The notes: generated from the sequence alone by a model not told the origin. 64,000 nt of DNA from Arenicellales bacterium (GCA_028284225.1 JANQSD010000005.1:62001-126000); one strand, 5' to 3'; counted from the stretch's first letter, positions 23,754-32,649 are shown. Program-made: numbers and translations.

Positions 23754-24941
23754 ATGACTGTAAACACCGCTCAATTTAATTCTGTTTATGTCGACAAAGT
23801 TAAGCATTTACTTGGCGAACAAGGTTTTGAGCTAACTTTTGCTGACATCGAAGATGCCAGTGGTCTACCGAATGCGGCTTATTGGTCAGACGACTGGTTA
23901 AAGTTAGAGCAAGAACGTGTGTTTCAGCGATCTTGGGTATTTGCAGGTGCAGCAGCAGAAATTCCTAATGCTGGCGACATGAAAACCGTTGAAATAGGCG
24001 GTGCACCGCTGATTATAGTGCGAGGTAGCGATAATCAAATACGCGCTTTACATAATGTTTGTCGTCATCGCGGTGCAAAACTAATCACTGAGCCGTGCCG
24101 GAAATCGGTGCTTACCTGTCCTTATCACCGCTGGAGTTATGGTTTGGATGGCAAAATCATTTCACGCCCGCATTTTTTTGGCCCTGATCAGCATGATGTG
24201 ATTAAAGGTGGAGGTGGACCTAAACTCGATTTGGTTGAAGCACGTTGTGAGAACTGGAATGGATGCTTATTTGTAAATGTCTCAGGTGATGTAGAACCAT
24301 TAGAAGATTGGCTGGCCCCTATGCTGGCTCGGACCCAAAACTATGATTTTTCATCGATTCGCTGGGCAGGTAAACTTGACTTTGAGATCGAGGCCAACTG
24401 GAAGCTGGTTTATGAAAACTACATGGAAGGCTACCATGTGTTCGCAGTGCATCCACGATTGCTTAAATTCGCCCCCATGAATGTGCGCTGGTCAGGTGAA
24501 TGGACCAAACATGTTTTTTATAACGACTATATTTTCCCCGAGGTTGAAGAAGGGCGTGGTGAAGGGTTGCCCGGTTATCCCCATCTTCCGGAAGAAGATG
24601 CCAAACGTGGTTTATGGTTTTTGTGTTTTCCCCATTTTGCTGCCGAAGTTTATCCGGATCAATTTACCTTGTTAGTGTCCTATCCGGTTGCGCCGAATAA
24701 GACTCGTGAAGAACTGCACGTATTCCTGATTGGCGAAGCGGCGACCGCTGATGAGTACAAAGAACCGCGGGAAGCATTAATCAAAATGTGGGACGACTTG
24801 AACAAAGAGGATATCGGCATGTTGGAATTGTTACAACAAGGCCGTTTATCACCGGCCTATGATGGCGGTCGTTTGTCTCCACACTGGGAGGGTCCAACCC
24901 ATCAATTTGGCCGCCGAATTGTGGAGAAAATAATCACATAG
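23754..24941 (+). CDS. Rieske-type aromatic-ring/betaine-type oxygenase, alpha subunit
   Basis: From ATG 23754 the protein has 395 residues; the ORF track adds six codons from a TTG, but AGGGGC sits well before the ATG. The Rieske cluster motif is CRHRGAKL then CPYHRWSYGLDG. The mononuclear-iron motif is NWKLVYENYMEGYHVFAVHP, with a distal acidic ligand near NKEDIGMLELLQQG. This pattern is shared with glycine-betaine, carnitine and stachydrine monooxygenases, which demethylate or cleave quaternary amines. It follows the DddP-like gene by 14 bases in one operon. No reductase subunit is adjacent. Confidence 0.85.
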   Translation: MTVNTAQFNSVYVDKVKHLLGEQGFELTFADIEDASGLPNAAYWSDDWLKLEQERVFQRSWVFAGAAAEIPNAGDMKTVEIGGAPLIIVRGSDNQIRALHNVCRHRGAKLITEPCRKSVLTCPYHRWSYGLDGKIISRPHFFGPDQHDVIKGGGGPKLDLVEARCENWNGCLFVNVSGDVEPLEDWLAPMLARTQNYDFSSIRWAGKLDFEIEANWKLVYENYMEGYHVFAVHPRLLKFAPMNVRWSGEWTKHVFYNDYIFPEVEEGRGEGLPGYPHLPEEDAKRGLWFLCFPHFAAEVYPDQFTLLVSYPVAPNKTREELHVFLIGEAATADEYKEPREALIKMWDDLNKEDIGMLELLQQGRLSPAYDGGRLSPHWEGPTHQFGRRIVEKIIT

Positions 24942-25050
24942 CCCAAAATTGATTTTTTCGATTGTTACAATCTAAAAATTGATCTTTATAACTCAGCATT
25001 GAGCTTTTATTATCAATTTCGCAGAAATATAACCAATCAAAAATTATTCT

Positions 25051-25632
25051 ATGAATGCGAAATTTGTGTCAAGCCTGACTAGATTGCTAATGGATACCGG
25101 CGACATCAAAGGTACAGTTGAAAAAATTGCCTTGTGATCATTACGTCTGCGTCATCATCTTGGCGCATTGCATACCATTCCCTATGGCGAAATTTCGCGC
25201 TTAACCAATGACTCACGTGACTGGGTGATCATGAAACTGCGCTTTCAAGTGCCGCATGATATTGATATCAACAAAGTCAAAAAATTGTTCAAAAAACTTG
25301 GGCAAGAATTACTGGCGCATCCTGAGCTGGGTGAAGATTTTATCCAGCCCTTCAAGAGCCAGGGTGTGCTTGAAGTTGATGAAATCGGTATGGTGATTCG
25401 TGACAAATTCATGTGTAAACCTGGCAAGCAGTTTATCATCCGTAAGGAAATTTATGTCCAGGTTAAACGTATTTTTGAAGAAAACGGCATCGAGTTCGCC
25501 AAACGTCGAGTGGAGGTGCAAATACCGGAAGGTACATCTCAAGAACAAGCCGATGCGATTACCGCAGCCGCAACCGAACTGGCCGATAAACCACTTGGTG
25601 CAGATCCGGCTGCAGCTAAGGCTCCAACCTGA
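25051..25632 (+). pseudogene. MscS-family mechanosensitive channel remnant with in-frame TGA
   Basis: Translation from about 25090 gives DTGDIKGTVEKIAL, a stop TGA at 25135-25137, then SLRLRHHLGALHTIPYGEIS in the same frame and the rest of the cytoplasmic MscS C-terminal domain (WVIMKLRFQVPHDIDINKV to FAKRRVEVQIP). The intact family normally has an arginine here, so CGA to TGA would explain the stop. The membrane helices are missing upstream, so this is a truncated and interrupted copy. The ORF track reports only the part after the stop, from 25168. Without the membrane domain it is unlikely to form a channel. Confidence 0.8.
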
Positions 25633-25667
25633 GGTAAACTAAGAACAGTTTAAAAAGAGTGTGAATA

Positions 25668-26087
25668 ATGTCGACCCATTAAGGCCAATGTTTGTGCGGA
25701 AACCTGAAGTATAGTTTTGAAGGTGAGCCGATAAATGCAGTTTTTTGTTATTGCCATGATTGTCAGATACAGACAGGTTCTGATAAATGGTTCGGTTTGT
25801 GGGTGCCTGTGGAAAAATTTCAATTTACTGGTGGTGAGCCATCAACCTATACGCGCCCAGGGAGCTCCGGGAAACCGGTACATTATAAATTTTGTGCTGA
25901 TTGCGGTACGACTTTGTGTTCGGAAATTACGGCAGGCAATTTTTACACCGTAGGCACTGCAACCTTAAATGATAATAATATCTTTATGCCCAAGATGGGG
26001 ATTTTTACAGCTTCAGCACCGAAATGGGCAGTTTTCTCGCAGGACATACCCAATTATGAGCATTTTCCCAAAAGTACTAGCGGCTGA
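25668..26087 (+). pseudogene. GFA-family (CENP-V/glutathione-dependent formaldehyde-activating-like) gene with early TAA
   Basis: Reading from ATG 25668 gives M-S-T-H, a stop TAA at 25680-25682, then GQCLCGNLKYSFEGEP in the same frame. The first cysteine of the CxCG zinc motif lies before the ORF-track start (a TTG at 25692), so the displayed ORF lacks it. An AAGAG ribosome site precedes the original ATG. The rest is a normal GFA domain (CYCHDCQIQTG, FCADCGTTLCSE). The gene is probably inactive or initiates only inefficiently downstream. Confidence 0.75.
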
Positions 26088-26161
26088 GGTGATGCCATCG
26101 ATTTAGCTAGATCTTGATAAAATGATAAGCTAGCTAAAATATCATTTAAAGGCGTTGTCCT

Positions 26162-26581
26162 ATGTCTGATTACAATGTTAAGGGAAGCTGCCTTTGTGGC
26201 AAGGTGCGTTATGAAATCACTGATCACAGAGGTGTGTTTCAATATTGCCATTGTTCGCGCTGCCGCAAGTTCACCGGCAGTGCCCATGCTTCAAATCTGT
26301 TTGTAAAACTGCAAGACTTTAAATGGACTTCAGGTGAAGCCTATATCGGTCGATATGAGCCTGATGATACTAAGTATTTTGCCACCTCATTTTGCAAAAA
26401 CTGTGGTTCGTCGTTGCCATGGCTGGAGAAAAGCGGTCGAACTATGATCGTTGGAGCAGGTACCCTGGATGATGACCCCGGTTTCAAACCACAGTGGAAC
26501 ATCTTTGTCGCTTCAAAAGCGCCTTGGCATCAAGCCACATCAGACTTGCCGGAGTTTGATGAGTTACCGATAAAGAGGTAA
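26162..26581 (+). CDS. GFA-family (CENP-V/GFA domain) zinc protein
   Basis: An intact 139-residue relative of the neighbouring broken gene. It shows the full cysteine set: GSCLCGKVRYEI, CHCSRCRKFTGSA and FCKNCGSSLPWLE. The family binds zinc, and some members scavenge glutathione-formaldehyde adducts; most are of unknown activity. Its sequence differs clearly from the upstream copy, so the two are older paralogues rather than a fresh duplication. A G+C-rich hairpin with a T-run follows. Confidence 0.88.
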   Translation: MSDYNVKGSCLCGKVRYEITDHRGVFQYCHCSRCRKFTGSAHASNLFVKLQDFKWTSGEAYIGRYEPDDTKYFATSFCKNCGSSLPWLEKSGRTMIVGAGTLDDDPGFKPQWNIFVASKAPWHQATSDLPEFDELPIKR

Positions 26582-26606
26582 TGTGATTTTTTGAAACCCC
26601 ACCTAG

Positions 26607-26637
26607 CCTCCCCTGACAGGGGAGGAACTGTTTTTTT
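26607..26637 (+). terminator. Probable Rho-independent terminator after the GFA gene
   Basis: CCTCCCC and GGGGAGG form a 7-bp stem around TGACA, followed five bases later by seven T residues. It is also half of a dispersed C/G-block repeat. Confidence 0.55.
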
Positions 26638-26685
26638 AGAGCCCACGTTATTCTCCCCCTTTCAGGGGGAGTTAGAGGGGGTAAT
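26607..26685. repeat. Paired G/C-block hairpins (dispersed repeat type)
   Basis: Two stems lie in succession: CCTCCCC-TGACA-GGGGAGG and CTCCCCC-TTTCA-GGGGGAG (26653-26671), joined by an A/T-rich spacer and flanked by similar TAG-like C- and G-rich words. This is the known look of short intergenic repeats found many times per genome. Confidence 0.6.
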
Positions 26686-26744
26686 ATGATTATGCTGGTT
26701 ATAAGCTATTAGATATAATTTTCTCAAAATAAAAGTTGATATTT

Positions 26745-27131
26745 ATGAACCCAAAAATATTCATTATTGTAATGTTTCTGCTCACTCTAACCGCCTGCGT
26801 GCAATCACGAACCATGGTCCAACACAGGGCAACAGATAATGCAATGAATTGCACTGAAACCGCACAACGTATCGGTGAGCTGGATGCAATAAAAAAATTA
26901 ACACTCAAAGAAAAGAACAGTAAAAACGTGATAGCAGGTGTTCTATTTTTTCCAGCTATAAGCGGTAATCAAACTAATGCCCAGGATACTATTAATGCGG
27001 TTAATAAACGGAAACAAGTGCTTGGTGATCTTTATCAGGCCAATGAGTGTGTGACCGATATACCGGTTTATTCGATTGAACAAATCAAACGCAGGATTGA
27101 TAACAATCAAGTATTGGAATTACAGCAGTAA
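26745..27131 (+). CDS. Putative lipoprotein
   Basis: The ORF track starts at a TTG (26736); I take the ATG at 26745 (128 residues). The N-terminus MNPKIFIIVMFLLTLTAC is a lipoprotein signal with lipobox LTAC and the cysteine about residue 18. The mature part has a coil-like stretch and CTETAQRIGELDAIKKLTLKEKN, then a hydrophobic ISGNQTN segment. I do not recognise a family. It is exported and lipid-anchored by sequence. It is convergent with soxR. Confidence 0.7.
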   Translation: MNPKIFIIVMFLLTLTACVQSRTMVQHRATDNAMNCTETAQRIGELDAIKKLTLKEKNSKNVIAGVLFFPAISGNQTNAQDTINAVNKRKQVLGDLYQANECVTDIPVYSIEQIKRRIDNNQVLELQQ

Positions 27132-27132
27132 T

Positions 27133-27600
27133 TTATGCTTTGGGTGGCTCATCACCCAGTATATAGCGAGGGCCCGGGCCATGTTTTTGGGCCTGGTCGT
27201 CAGGGTTATAAAGGGCACAGGCTTGTAATGAGAGACAGCCACAGCCGATGCACTGGTCTAATTTTTCTCGCATACGTACTAATAACTCTATACGCTGGTC
27301 CAATTCATTTTTGAAGCCCTTGCTTATTTGGGTCCAGTCTTTTTTTGTCGGTGCTCGTCTATCTGATAATTTCTCAAGCTGGTGACGAATCTGCTCAAGT
27401 GAAAATCCAAGTTGTTGTGCAATCATGATAAACGACAAGCGGCGAATGTCGGCACGCCGGAATAGGCGCTGCCCGCCGGCATTGCGAATTGGGTACACCA
27501 AACCCTCAGATTCATAATATCGAATCGCGGAAACTGATAATCCTGTTCGTTCGGCTACCTTTCCAATGGCTAAAAAACCTGTGTTTGCTCGATTTTTCAT
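27133..27600 (-). CDS. soxR: Redox-sensitive transcriptional activator SoxR
   Basis: MerR-family regulator of 155 residues. The winged helix (about 9-80) has VAERTGLSVSAIRYYESEGLVYPIRNAGGQRLFRR, followed by a dimerisation helix. The cluster motif C-IGC-GC-LSLQA-C (C-x2-C-x-C-x5-C) marks the [2Fe-2S] centre of SoxR. Oxidation by redox-cycling compounds activates transcription by unwinding a promoter with a 19-base spacer. Such a promoter and a SoxR box lie in the divergent gap before the VOC gene. Confidence 0.95.
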   Translation of the reverse strand: MKNRANTGFLAIGKVAERTGLSVSAIRYYESEGLVYPIRNAGGQRLFRRADIRRLSFIMIAQQLGFSLEQIRHQLEKLSDRRAPTKKDWTQISKGFKNELDQRIELLVRMREKLDQCIGCGCLSLQACALYNPDDQAQKHGPGPRYILGDEPPKA

Positions 27601-27615
27601 AGTTAAAATTTTTTC

Positions 27616-27646
27616 TTGACCTCAAGTTAACTTTAGCTTTTATCAT
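27616..27646 (+). promoter_or_regulatory. SoxR box inside a 19-bp-spacer promoter
   Basis: TTGACC (27616-27621) and TATCAT (27641-27646) are 19 bases apart. The spacer contains the SoxR-type dyad CCTCAAGTTAACTTTAG, close to the known soxbox CCTCAAGTTAACTTGAGG. The long spacer is the hallmark of MerR-family activation. It faces the VOC gene. Confidence 0.85.
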
Positions 27647-27682
27647 TACCCACAGTCAATCTGATTTTGAAGAGGAATTATC

Positions 27683-28060
27683 ATGAGTAAACTGGAACAC
27701 GTAAATCTGACTGTTAGTGATCCGCTTAAGACAGCTGCCATGCTAGAGCAAGTATTCGACTGGAAAATTCGTTGGCAGGGCCCGTCAACAATGGGCGGTT
27801 ACAGCGTCCATATTGGTAATGATCAGGATTATATTGCTCTGTATGGTGTGGATGCAGAAAGTTCTCCATTAAATCATGATCAGCGTGTTGAAGGTGGTTT
27901 CAACCATGTTGGTATTGTGGTGGAAGATTTAGATTTAATTGAGAGAAAAGTTGAGCAAACAGGATTACATGTGCATTCTCATTATGACTATGAACCGGGG
28001 CGGCGTTTTTATTTTAACGATGAAGACGGTGTTGAATACGAAGTCGTGAGTTATGCCTGA
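27683..28060 (+). CDS. VOC-family (glyoxalase/bleomycin-resistance fold) protein
   Basis: A 125-residue single VOC domain. Metal-ligand positions fit the fold: H in KLEHVNLTVSD, H in GFNHVGIVVEDLDLIE, and E in VEYEVVSY near the end. Such proteins isomerise, detoxify or bind small molecules. A strong GAGGAA precedes the ATG. It is preceded by a 19-bp-spacer promoter with a SoxR box, so it is likely induced by redox stress. Substrate unknown. Confidence 0.85.
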   Translation: MSKLEHVNLTVSDPLKTAAMLEQVFDWKIRWQGPSTMGGYSVHIGNDQDYIALYGVDAESSPLNHDQRVEGGFNHVGIVVEDLDLIERKVEQTGLHVHSHYDYEPGRRFYFNDEDGVEYEVVSYA

Positions 28061-28967
28061 CATGAATTCCTATCAACAGGATAATAAGAAACATGTATTG
28101 ATTCTGGGTGCCACAGGGTTTATTGGCAGTGCAGTAGCAACAGAATTAGTAAATCGAGGGCATCATGTTACAGGTCTTGCGCGGTCTGAGGATTCAGCAC
28201 AAAAGTTGACTGCTACGGGTATCAATGTTTTAAAAGGTGATATTCGTGAACCTGAAGTTTGGCTAGATCGTGTAGAAGATTTTGATGCAGTAATTCAAAC
28301 GGCAATCACCTGGTCAGATGATATGGCCGAAGTCGACGAGCATTTGATTCGCTCACTGATCAACGTCCTTACGTCATGTCAGCAAGAAAAAACTTTGATT
28401 TATACCGGCGGCTGCTGGGCGTATGGGAATACCGGATCAATTCCAGCAACAGAAAATAGTTCCTATGACCCGACACCGGAATTTTCCTGGATGGTTGATC
28501 TTGCAAAAGAAGTGGGTTCGGAAAAAAATCTGCGCTGGATGATGATTCACCCGGCGATGGTGTACGAGGGTGGCGCAGGTGTGTTGGATAGAATGATAGA
28601 TGACGCCAAAAGCTCCAGGCGGATACGGATTGTGGGAGATAAACAAACCTGTTGGACCATGGTTCATCGTCAAGATATTGCTAGCCTTTATGCTTTGGCA
28701 CTCGAGCACGGTCAAACCGGGTATCACTATAACGGTGCGGGGATTGAAACTATTAACTTAAGCCTGATTGCCAGTGCGTTAGCCAAAAAATTTAACATCC
28801 CAGATCAACCTGAATATTTAACGGTCGAGCAGGCAATACCACAATGGGGTAATTTAGCTCGTGGTTATAGGTTAAGTCAGGCAATGAGTTCGGGAAAAGC
28901 CATTGCGCAATTAGGCTGGCGGCCTAAGCATATAGATATACTGCGCGATATTGATGATCAAATATAG
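28053..28967 (+). CDS. NAD-dependent epimerase/dehydratase family (extended SDR-like)
   Basis: A 304-residue Rossmann protein with VLILGATGFIGSAVATELVNRGH, the GDIREPE segment and the ATENSSYDPTPEF loop. The catalytic Tyr-x3-Lys motif is not evident at its usual place, so it may be an atypical reductase. It overlaps the VOC stop by eight bases and is probably in the same SoxR-linked operon. An ATG nine bases later is an alternative start. Confidence 0.8.
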   Translation: MPDMNSYQQDNKKHVLILGATGFIGSAVATELVNRGHHVTGLARSEDSAQKLTATGINVLKGDIREPEVWLDRVEDFDAVIQTAITWSDDMAEVDEHLIRSLINVLTSCQQEKTLIYTGGCWAYGNTGSIPATENSSYDPTPEFSWMVDLAKEVGSEKNLRWMMIHPAMVYEGGAGVLDRMIDDAKSSRRIRIVGDKQTCWTMVHRQDIASLYALALEHGQTGYHYNGAGIETINLSLIASALAKKFNIPDQPEYLTVEQAIPQWGNLARGYRLSQAMSSGKAIAQLGWRPKHIDILRDIDDQI

Positions 28968-29045
28968 GGGGTTTCAGTTATTGACGTTTATTATGCAAAT
29001 CTATAAGGCTATATGTGCTGCATCTTAACTAAAGAACCTTTTATG

Positions 29046-30530
29046 TCATGTCATGTTGGGCTGAGCTAAGAAACTATCAGCACGGTTCAGGTGATTTTGT
29101 AACTTTTGTTTATCCATTTTATCAGCCATAGCACACATCATTGTCCAGCGTGGATTAGTTCTAAGCCGGTTTTTATTGTGCCAAATCCAGGACCAGTAAA
29201 GACCATCCCAGATATCACACCACTCATTTGTTTGGTTATAGCCCATTTTTTTCAGGTAAGCTGAGCCGGAAAAATAAGGTTTTGTAGTAATCAATCCACC
29301 GTCCGCATGCTGGCTCATGGCGTAGACATTAGGAACCATGACCCAATCATATGCATCGACAAACATGCTCATAAACCAGCGGTAAATCTCGTCAGGATCA
29401 ATGCGGCACAGAAACATAAAACCACCCAGTACCATTAACCGCTCGATATGATGACAGTAACCCGTTTTTAACACGCGTTTAATCACATCATCTATGGGTT
29501 TAATGCTTGTAGTGCCGGTATAGAAACTGTCCGGCATTTTATGTGTATGTTGCCAATGGTTGGAGGTACGCATTGTGATGCCTATATGATTATAAGTGGC
29601 GCGCATAAATTCACGCCAGCCGATAATTTGGCGAATAAAGCCCTCAAGGCTATTTATGGGAATTGAGTGGTTGTCAGCATGATCAAGCGCTGACTTAATG
29701 ACCTGCATTGGTGTCAGCAAGCCAATATTTAACATGGGTGTTAAAACGCTGTGATAAAGCCAGTTTTTTTCCGGCACCAGGGCATCTTCATAGGGACCGA
29801 ATAGTTCGAATCGATCTTGCAAGAAACATTGCAGCCAATCCTGAGCCTGTGCATGCGTGACCGGATAGTAAAAGTCATCGGTTTGACCCCAGGCATTTTT
29901 AAAGGTTTTATTAACATAGATCACTGCCTCGGCTATGAATTTGTTGGTTGCTGGAAACTTTAATTCAGGAATTAAATTACGTTGATTTATCGGTATCTTT
30001 TTTCGGTTATCACCGTCAAAGCTCCATTTCCCACCCTGCGGTTGATTTCCATCGATAAGAATATCCAGGCGCCTGCGTTGATACTTATAAAAGTCGGCCA
30101 TCAACCATCTTTTTTTGTTTTTTAAATAATTCCTGTTTAGTTCATCGCTATTAATAAATAGTTGTGTATCCAGCCACTGTATAGTAACGGAGTATCTGCT
30201 CGCGAGTCGTTTAATGCGTTTATTTAAAGCCCAATCACATGGGTCCATGACTATCAGCTGTTTAGTACTTATGCTTGCAAAAAAAGCATCCAGGTTATTA
30301 GCTGACCACTCTATATATTCAGTGTGGTGGCCTTGCTGATGTAGCCATTCGTGAAAATATCGCATGCTGGCGCGGTGCAGAACTAATTTTTGCCGATGAA
30401 AATTAAGTGGATATTTTTCGTCGAAAAAAAATAAACTGTCCTCTATTAAAGTAACTTTATCAGGTCGAAGAGCTAGACCTGCGTGCTGTTTAAACAGTTG
30501 GTGTGGAAAAATTAATAAGGTTTTTTTCAT
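29046..30530 (-). CDS. Cryptochrome/photolyase-related protein lacking the Fe-S cysteines
   Basis: I start at ATG 30530 (MKKTLLIFPHQLF, 494 residues); the ORF track extends 14 codons farther. It has the N-terminal Rossmann alpha/beta domain and the C-terminal FAD-binding helical domain of the bacterial photolyase-related group (LEGFIRQIIGWREFMRATY, HHIERLMVLGGFMFLCRIDPDE, DWVMVPNVYAMSQHADGG). In Fe-S-type members a YCxxC pair precedes ACPFNALYW; here the same place reads YNQTNEWCDIWDGLYW, so the cluster ligands are mostly absent. It may repair (6-4) or other lesions, or act as a photosensor. It is a lone leftward gene. Confidence 0.85.
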   Translation of the reverse strand: MKKTLLIFPHQLFKQHAGLALRPDKVTLIEDSLFFFDEKYPLNFHRQKLVLHRASMRYFHEWLHQQGHHTEYIEWSANNLDAFFASISTKQLIVMDPCDWALNKRIKRLASRYSVTIQWLDTQLFINSDELNRNYLKNKKRWLMADFYKYQRRRLDILIDGNQPQGGKWSFDGDNRKKIPINQRNLIPELKFPATNKFIAEAVIYVNKTFKNAWGQTDDFYYPVTHAQAQDWLQCFLQDRFELFGPYEDALVPEKNWLYHSVLTPMLNIGLLTPMQVIKSALDHADNHSIPINSLEGFIRQIIGWREFMRATYNHIGITMRTSNHWQHTHKMPDSFYTGTTSIKPIDDVIKRVLKTGYCHHIERLMVLGGFMFLCRIDPDEIYRWFMSMFVDAYDWVMVPNVYAMSQHADGGLITTKPYFSGSAYLKKMGYNQTNEWCDIWDGLYWSWIWHNKNRLRTNPRWTMMCAMADKMDKQKLQNHLNRADSFLAQPNMT

Positions 30531-30687
30531 CAAGCTTAAACTTTTCGAGACTATATTTAATGGGATTACCAAAAAAGACCTGTAACTATTGCCCTTGATC
30601 TCTTAATGTATTATCAAGCTCAATCAGACTCTGTATCAAAAGACGTAGATCTTTTGTGAACCAAACAATGCTTTGCATGAGACTTTT

Positions 30688-31425
30688 CTACCAGGGAATG
30701 GTTTTATTATCCCAGTCTTTAAAACTACCAGAGTCACTTTTGTTTAGATGACAAATAACATTGTATAGATAGCGGCTGGTTTTTTCTGGATCAAACAATT
30801 TTTCATCAGGAACATTGCCCTGAAAAGGTTTTGATAGGTTGGTATCTGTGGTTCCTGGATGTAGTAGGCTAACAATTAAATTCGGATTAGTTCGTTTTAA
30901 CTCTATTGCCAAGGTTTTAAAAAACATATTTAATGCCGCCTTGCTGGCCCGATAACTATACCAACCTCCCAAACGATTGTCGTCAATACTCCCGACTCGA
31001 GCGGAAACGGCGGCAAGAACTGACAATCCGTTTTTTGGCATAAGGGGTGAGAAGTGTTTAGCAATAAGTATTGGCACAATTGAGTTGGCGTTAAATAGTT
31101 CGGCTAATGCATCAGCATTGATTTTAGACAATCGTTTTTCCGGTTGAATATGATCATTGTGAAGCAATCCAGTGGCAATAAAAACCAGATCAAGGTCAAC
31201 TTGGCTTATCTGCACTGATAATTGTTTTAATGTTGTTTCCGAGTAATCCGGTAGCTTGACGGGCTTGATCACATCCGAGTTTTCAAATGCCAGACCGGAT
31301 TTGCGAGATATTGCGTAGACTGATTGAAATTTTCCCTGTGAGGCCAATAGCTTGACCATGGCAGAACCAATTCCACCACTGGCGCCAAACACCATGGCTG
31401 TGCAGTCGGTTTTAAAGTCTGGCAT
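30688..31425 (-). CDS. SDR-family oxidoreductase (C-factor-like)
   Basis: A 245-residue classical SDR. The cofactor motif is VFGASGGIGSAMVKLLASQG; the catalytic Ser appears in LAAVSARVGSI, and Tyr-x3-Lys in YSYRASKAALNMFFKTL. The C-terminal part contains LLHPGTTDTNLSKPF. The sequence resembles the C-factor (CsgA) type of SDR. It is leftward, downstream of nhaR and close to the photolyase-related gene, with no obvious metabolic partner. Confidence 0.85.
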   Translation of the reverse strand: MPDFKTDCTAMVFGASGGIGSAMVKLLASQGKFQSVYAISRKSGLAFENSDVIKPVKLPDYSETTLKQLSVQISQVDLDLVFIATGLLHNDHIQPEKRLSKINADALAELFNANSIVPILIAKHFSPLMPKNGLSVLAAVSARVGSIDDNRLGGWYSYRASKAALNMFFKTLAIELKRTNPNLIVSLLHPGTTDTNLSKPFQGNVPDEKLFDPEKTSRYLYNVICHLNKSDSGSFKDWDNKTIPW

Positions 31426-31642
31426 TGTGAAATCATTACAGTTAATTTTGGAACACAGATTAGCTGTAGAGATGTCAAAAAAGCGTGAAAATATCGGTTG
31501 ATTCAGTAATTTAAATATTTAACTATCAGAATAGTTTGTTTAATTGTTTCGCTGTTAATCAAAATCAATTATTTTCCTACCCACTATAGACACAGGCAAG
31601 CTTGAAAAAATCAATAATGAAGCTGTTTTTGTTTAGAGCCTT

Positions 31643-32551
31643 TTAACCCATTAAATTGAATAAAGTTGAGGACGCCATTTCTCGAATGTGATGTACAGCG
31701 GGGTGTTTAATGCGCCGCTCTGCAGTAATCGCAAAAAACTGTTCTTTTACTGCTTGTGTGCGGCCAATCACCTCGACTTTGTACTGCTTGAGAATTTCCT
31801 TTTCAATTACATCGGGCGCACAGAATATTCCCTTCCCCTCTTGTCCGAATACTTTTAGTAGGGCGCTGTCGGCAAATTCACCCACAATATAGGGCGTTAT
31901 ACCTTGTTCATCAAACCACTGATCGATCGCTCGCCTGAGCACTGTATCTAAGGTTGGCAACAAAAACGGTTGGCGATTCAAAGAAGACGGAAAGTTTGTC
32001 TTGAGCTTGGTTGCTAATCGTTTATCAGCAAACAATGTTATCCCGCATGAACCCAATAAATGGTTGTAAGCTTTAATATTTAAAGTCGGATTGATTTGTC
32101 GGTCAGCTAATATTAAATCCAGCTTATGTGCCGCTAAGTCTGTTAACAGTGATTCAAACTTGTCTTCCTGGCAGACAATTCGAATGTCCTTGGAAAGCTG
32201 GAAGGCCGGGTCTAATAATCGATATACGATGAGTTTGGGCATCACTTCCGTGATCCCCACCTTGAACTGTATTTGCCTTTGATGTTGATCGTTACTGATG
32301 AAATTTTCCAGCTCCAAACCTAATAAAAAAATACTCTCGGCATATTCATGAGTAATCTTTCCTATTTCAGTCAATACCAGTTGACGACCAGATTTTTTAA
32401 ACAATTTGACATCCAGCATATCTTCAAGTGTATTAATTTGAGCGCTCAGTGTCGGGGGGGTTAAGTGCAGAATTTGACTGGCTTTAGCAATACTGCCTTC
32501 CTTGGCTATGACCCAGAAATAGTATAGATGCTTGTAATTTAATCGACTCAT
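31643..32551 (-). CDS. nhaR: LysR-family activator NhaR
   Basis: A 302-residue LysR-type regulator. The N-terminal helix-turn-helix is NYKHLYYFWVIAKEGSIAKASQILHLTPPTLSAQI, a close match to NhaR, and the C-terminal effector domain ends at 302. NhaR activates nhaA and other stress genes in response to Na+. Here nhaA is about 25 kb away, so the regulator is unlinked. It is divergent from the HPF gene, and a 7-bp dyad lies just upstream of its own start, suggesting autoregulation. Confidence 0.85.
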   Translation of the reverse strand: MSRLNYKHLYYFWVIAKEGSIAKASQILHLTPPTLSAQINTLEDMLDVKLFKKSGRQLVLTEIGKITHEYAESIFLLGLELENFISNDQHQRQIQFKVGITEVMPKLIVYRLLDPAFQLSKDIRIVCQEDKFESLLTDLAAHKLDLILADRQINPTLNIKAYNHLLGSCGITLFADKRLATKLKTNFPSSLNRQPFLLPTLDTVLRRAIDQWFDEQGITPYIVGEFADSALLKVFGQEGKGIFCAPDVIEKEILKQYKVEVIGRTQAVKEQFFAITAERRIKHPAVHHIREMASSTLFNLMG

Positions 32552-32555
32552 AATG

Positions 32556-32572
32556 ATTAGATTATATCTAAT
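32556..32572. promoter_or_regulatory. LysR-type dyad (T-N11-A) upstream of nhaR
   Basis: ATTAGAT-TAT-ATCTAAT forms a perfect dyad with the T-N11-A pattern of LysR-family sites. It is five bases upstream of the nhaR start codon and in the gap before the divergent HPF gene. Confidence 0.65.
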
Positions 32573-32649
32573 AATAAGTTAAAAACATTCGAATTTTAAT
32601 TTTTATCTTGTCTATCTAAAATCATATTAATTTCAAATCACAGGTAAAT

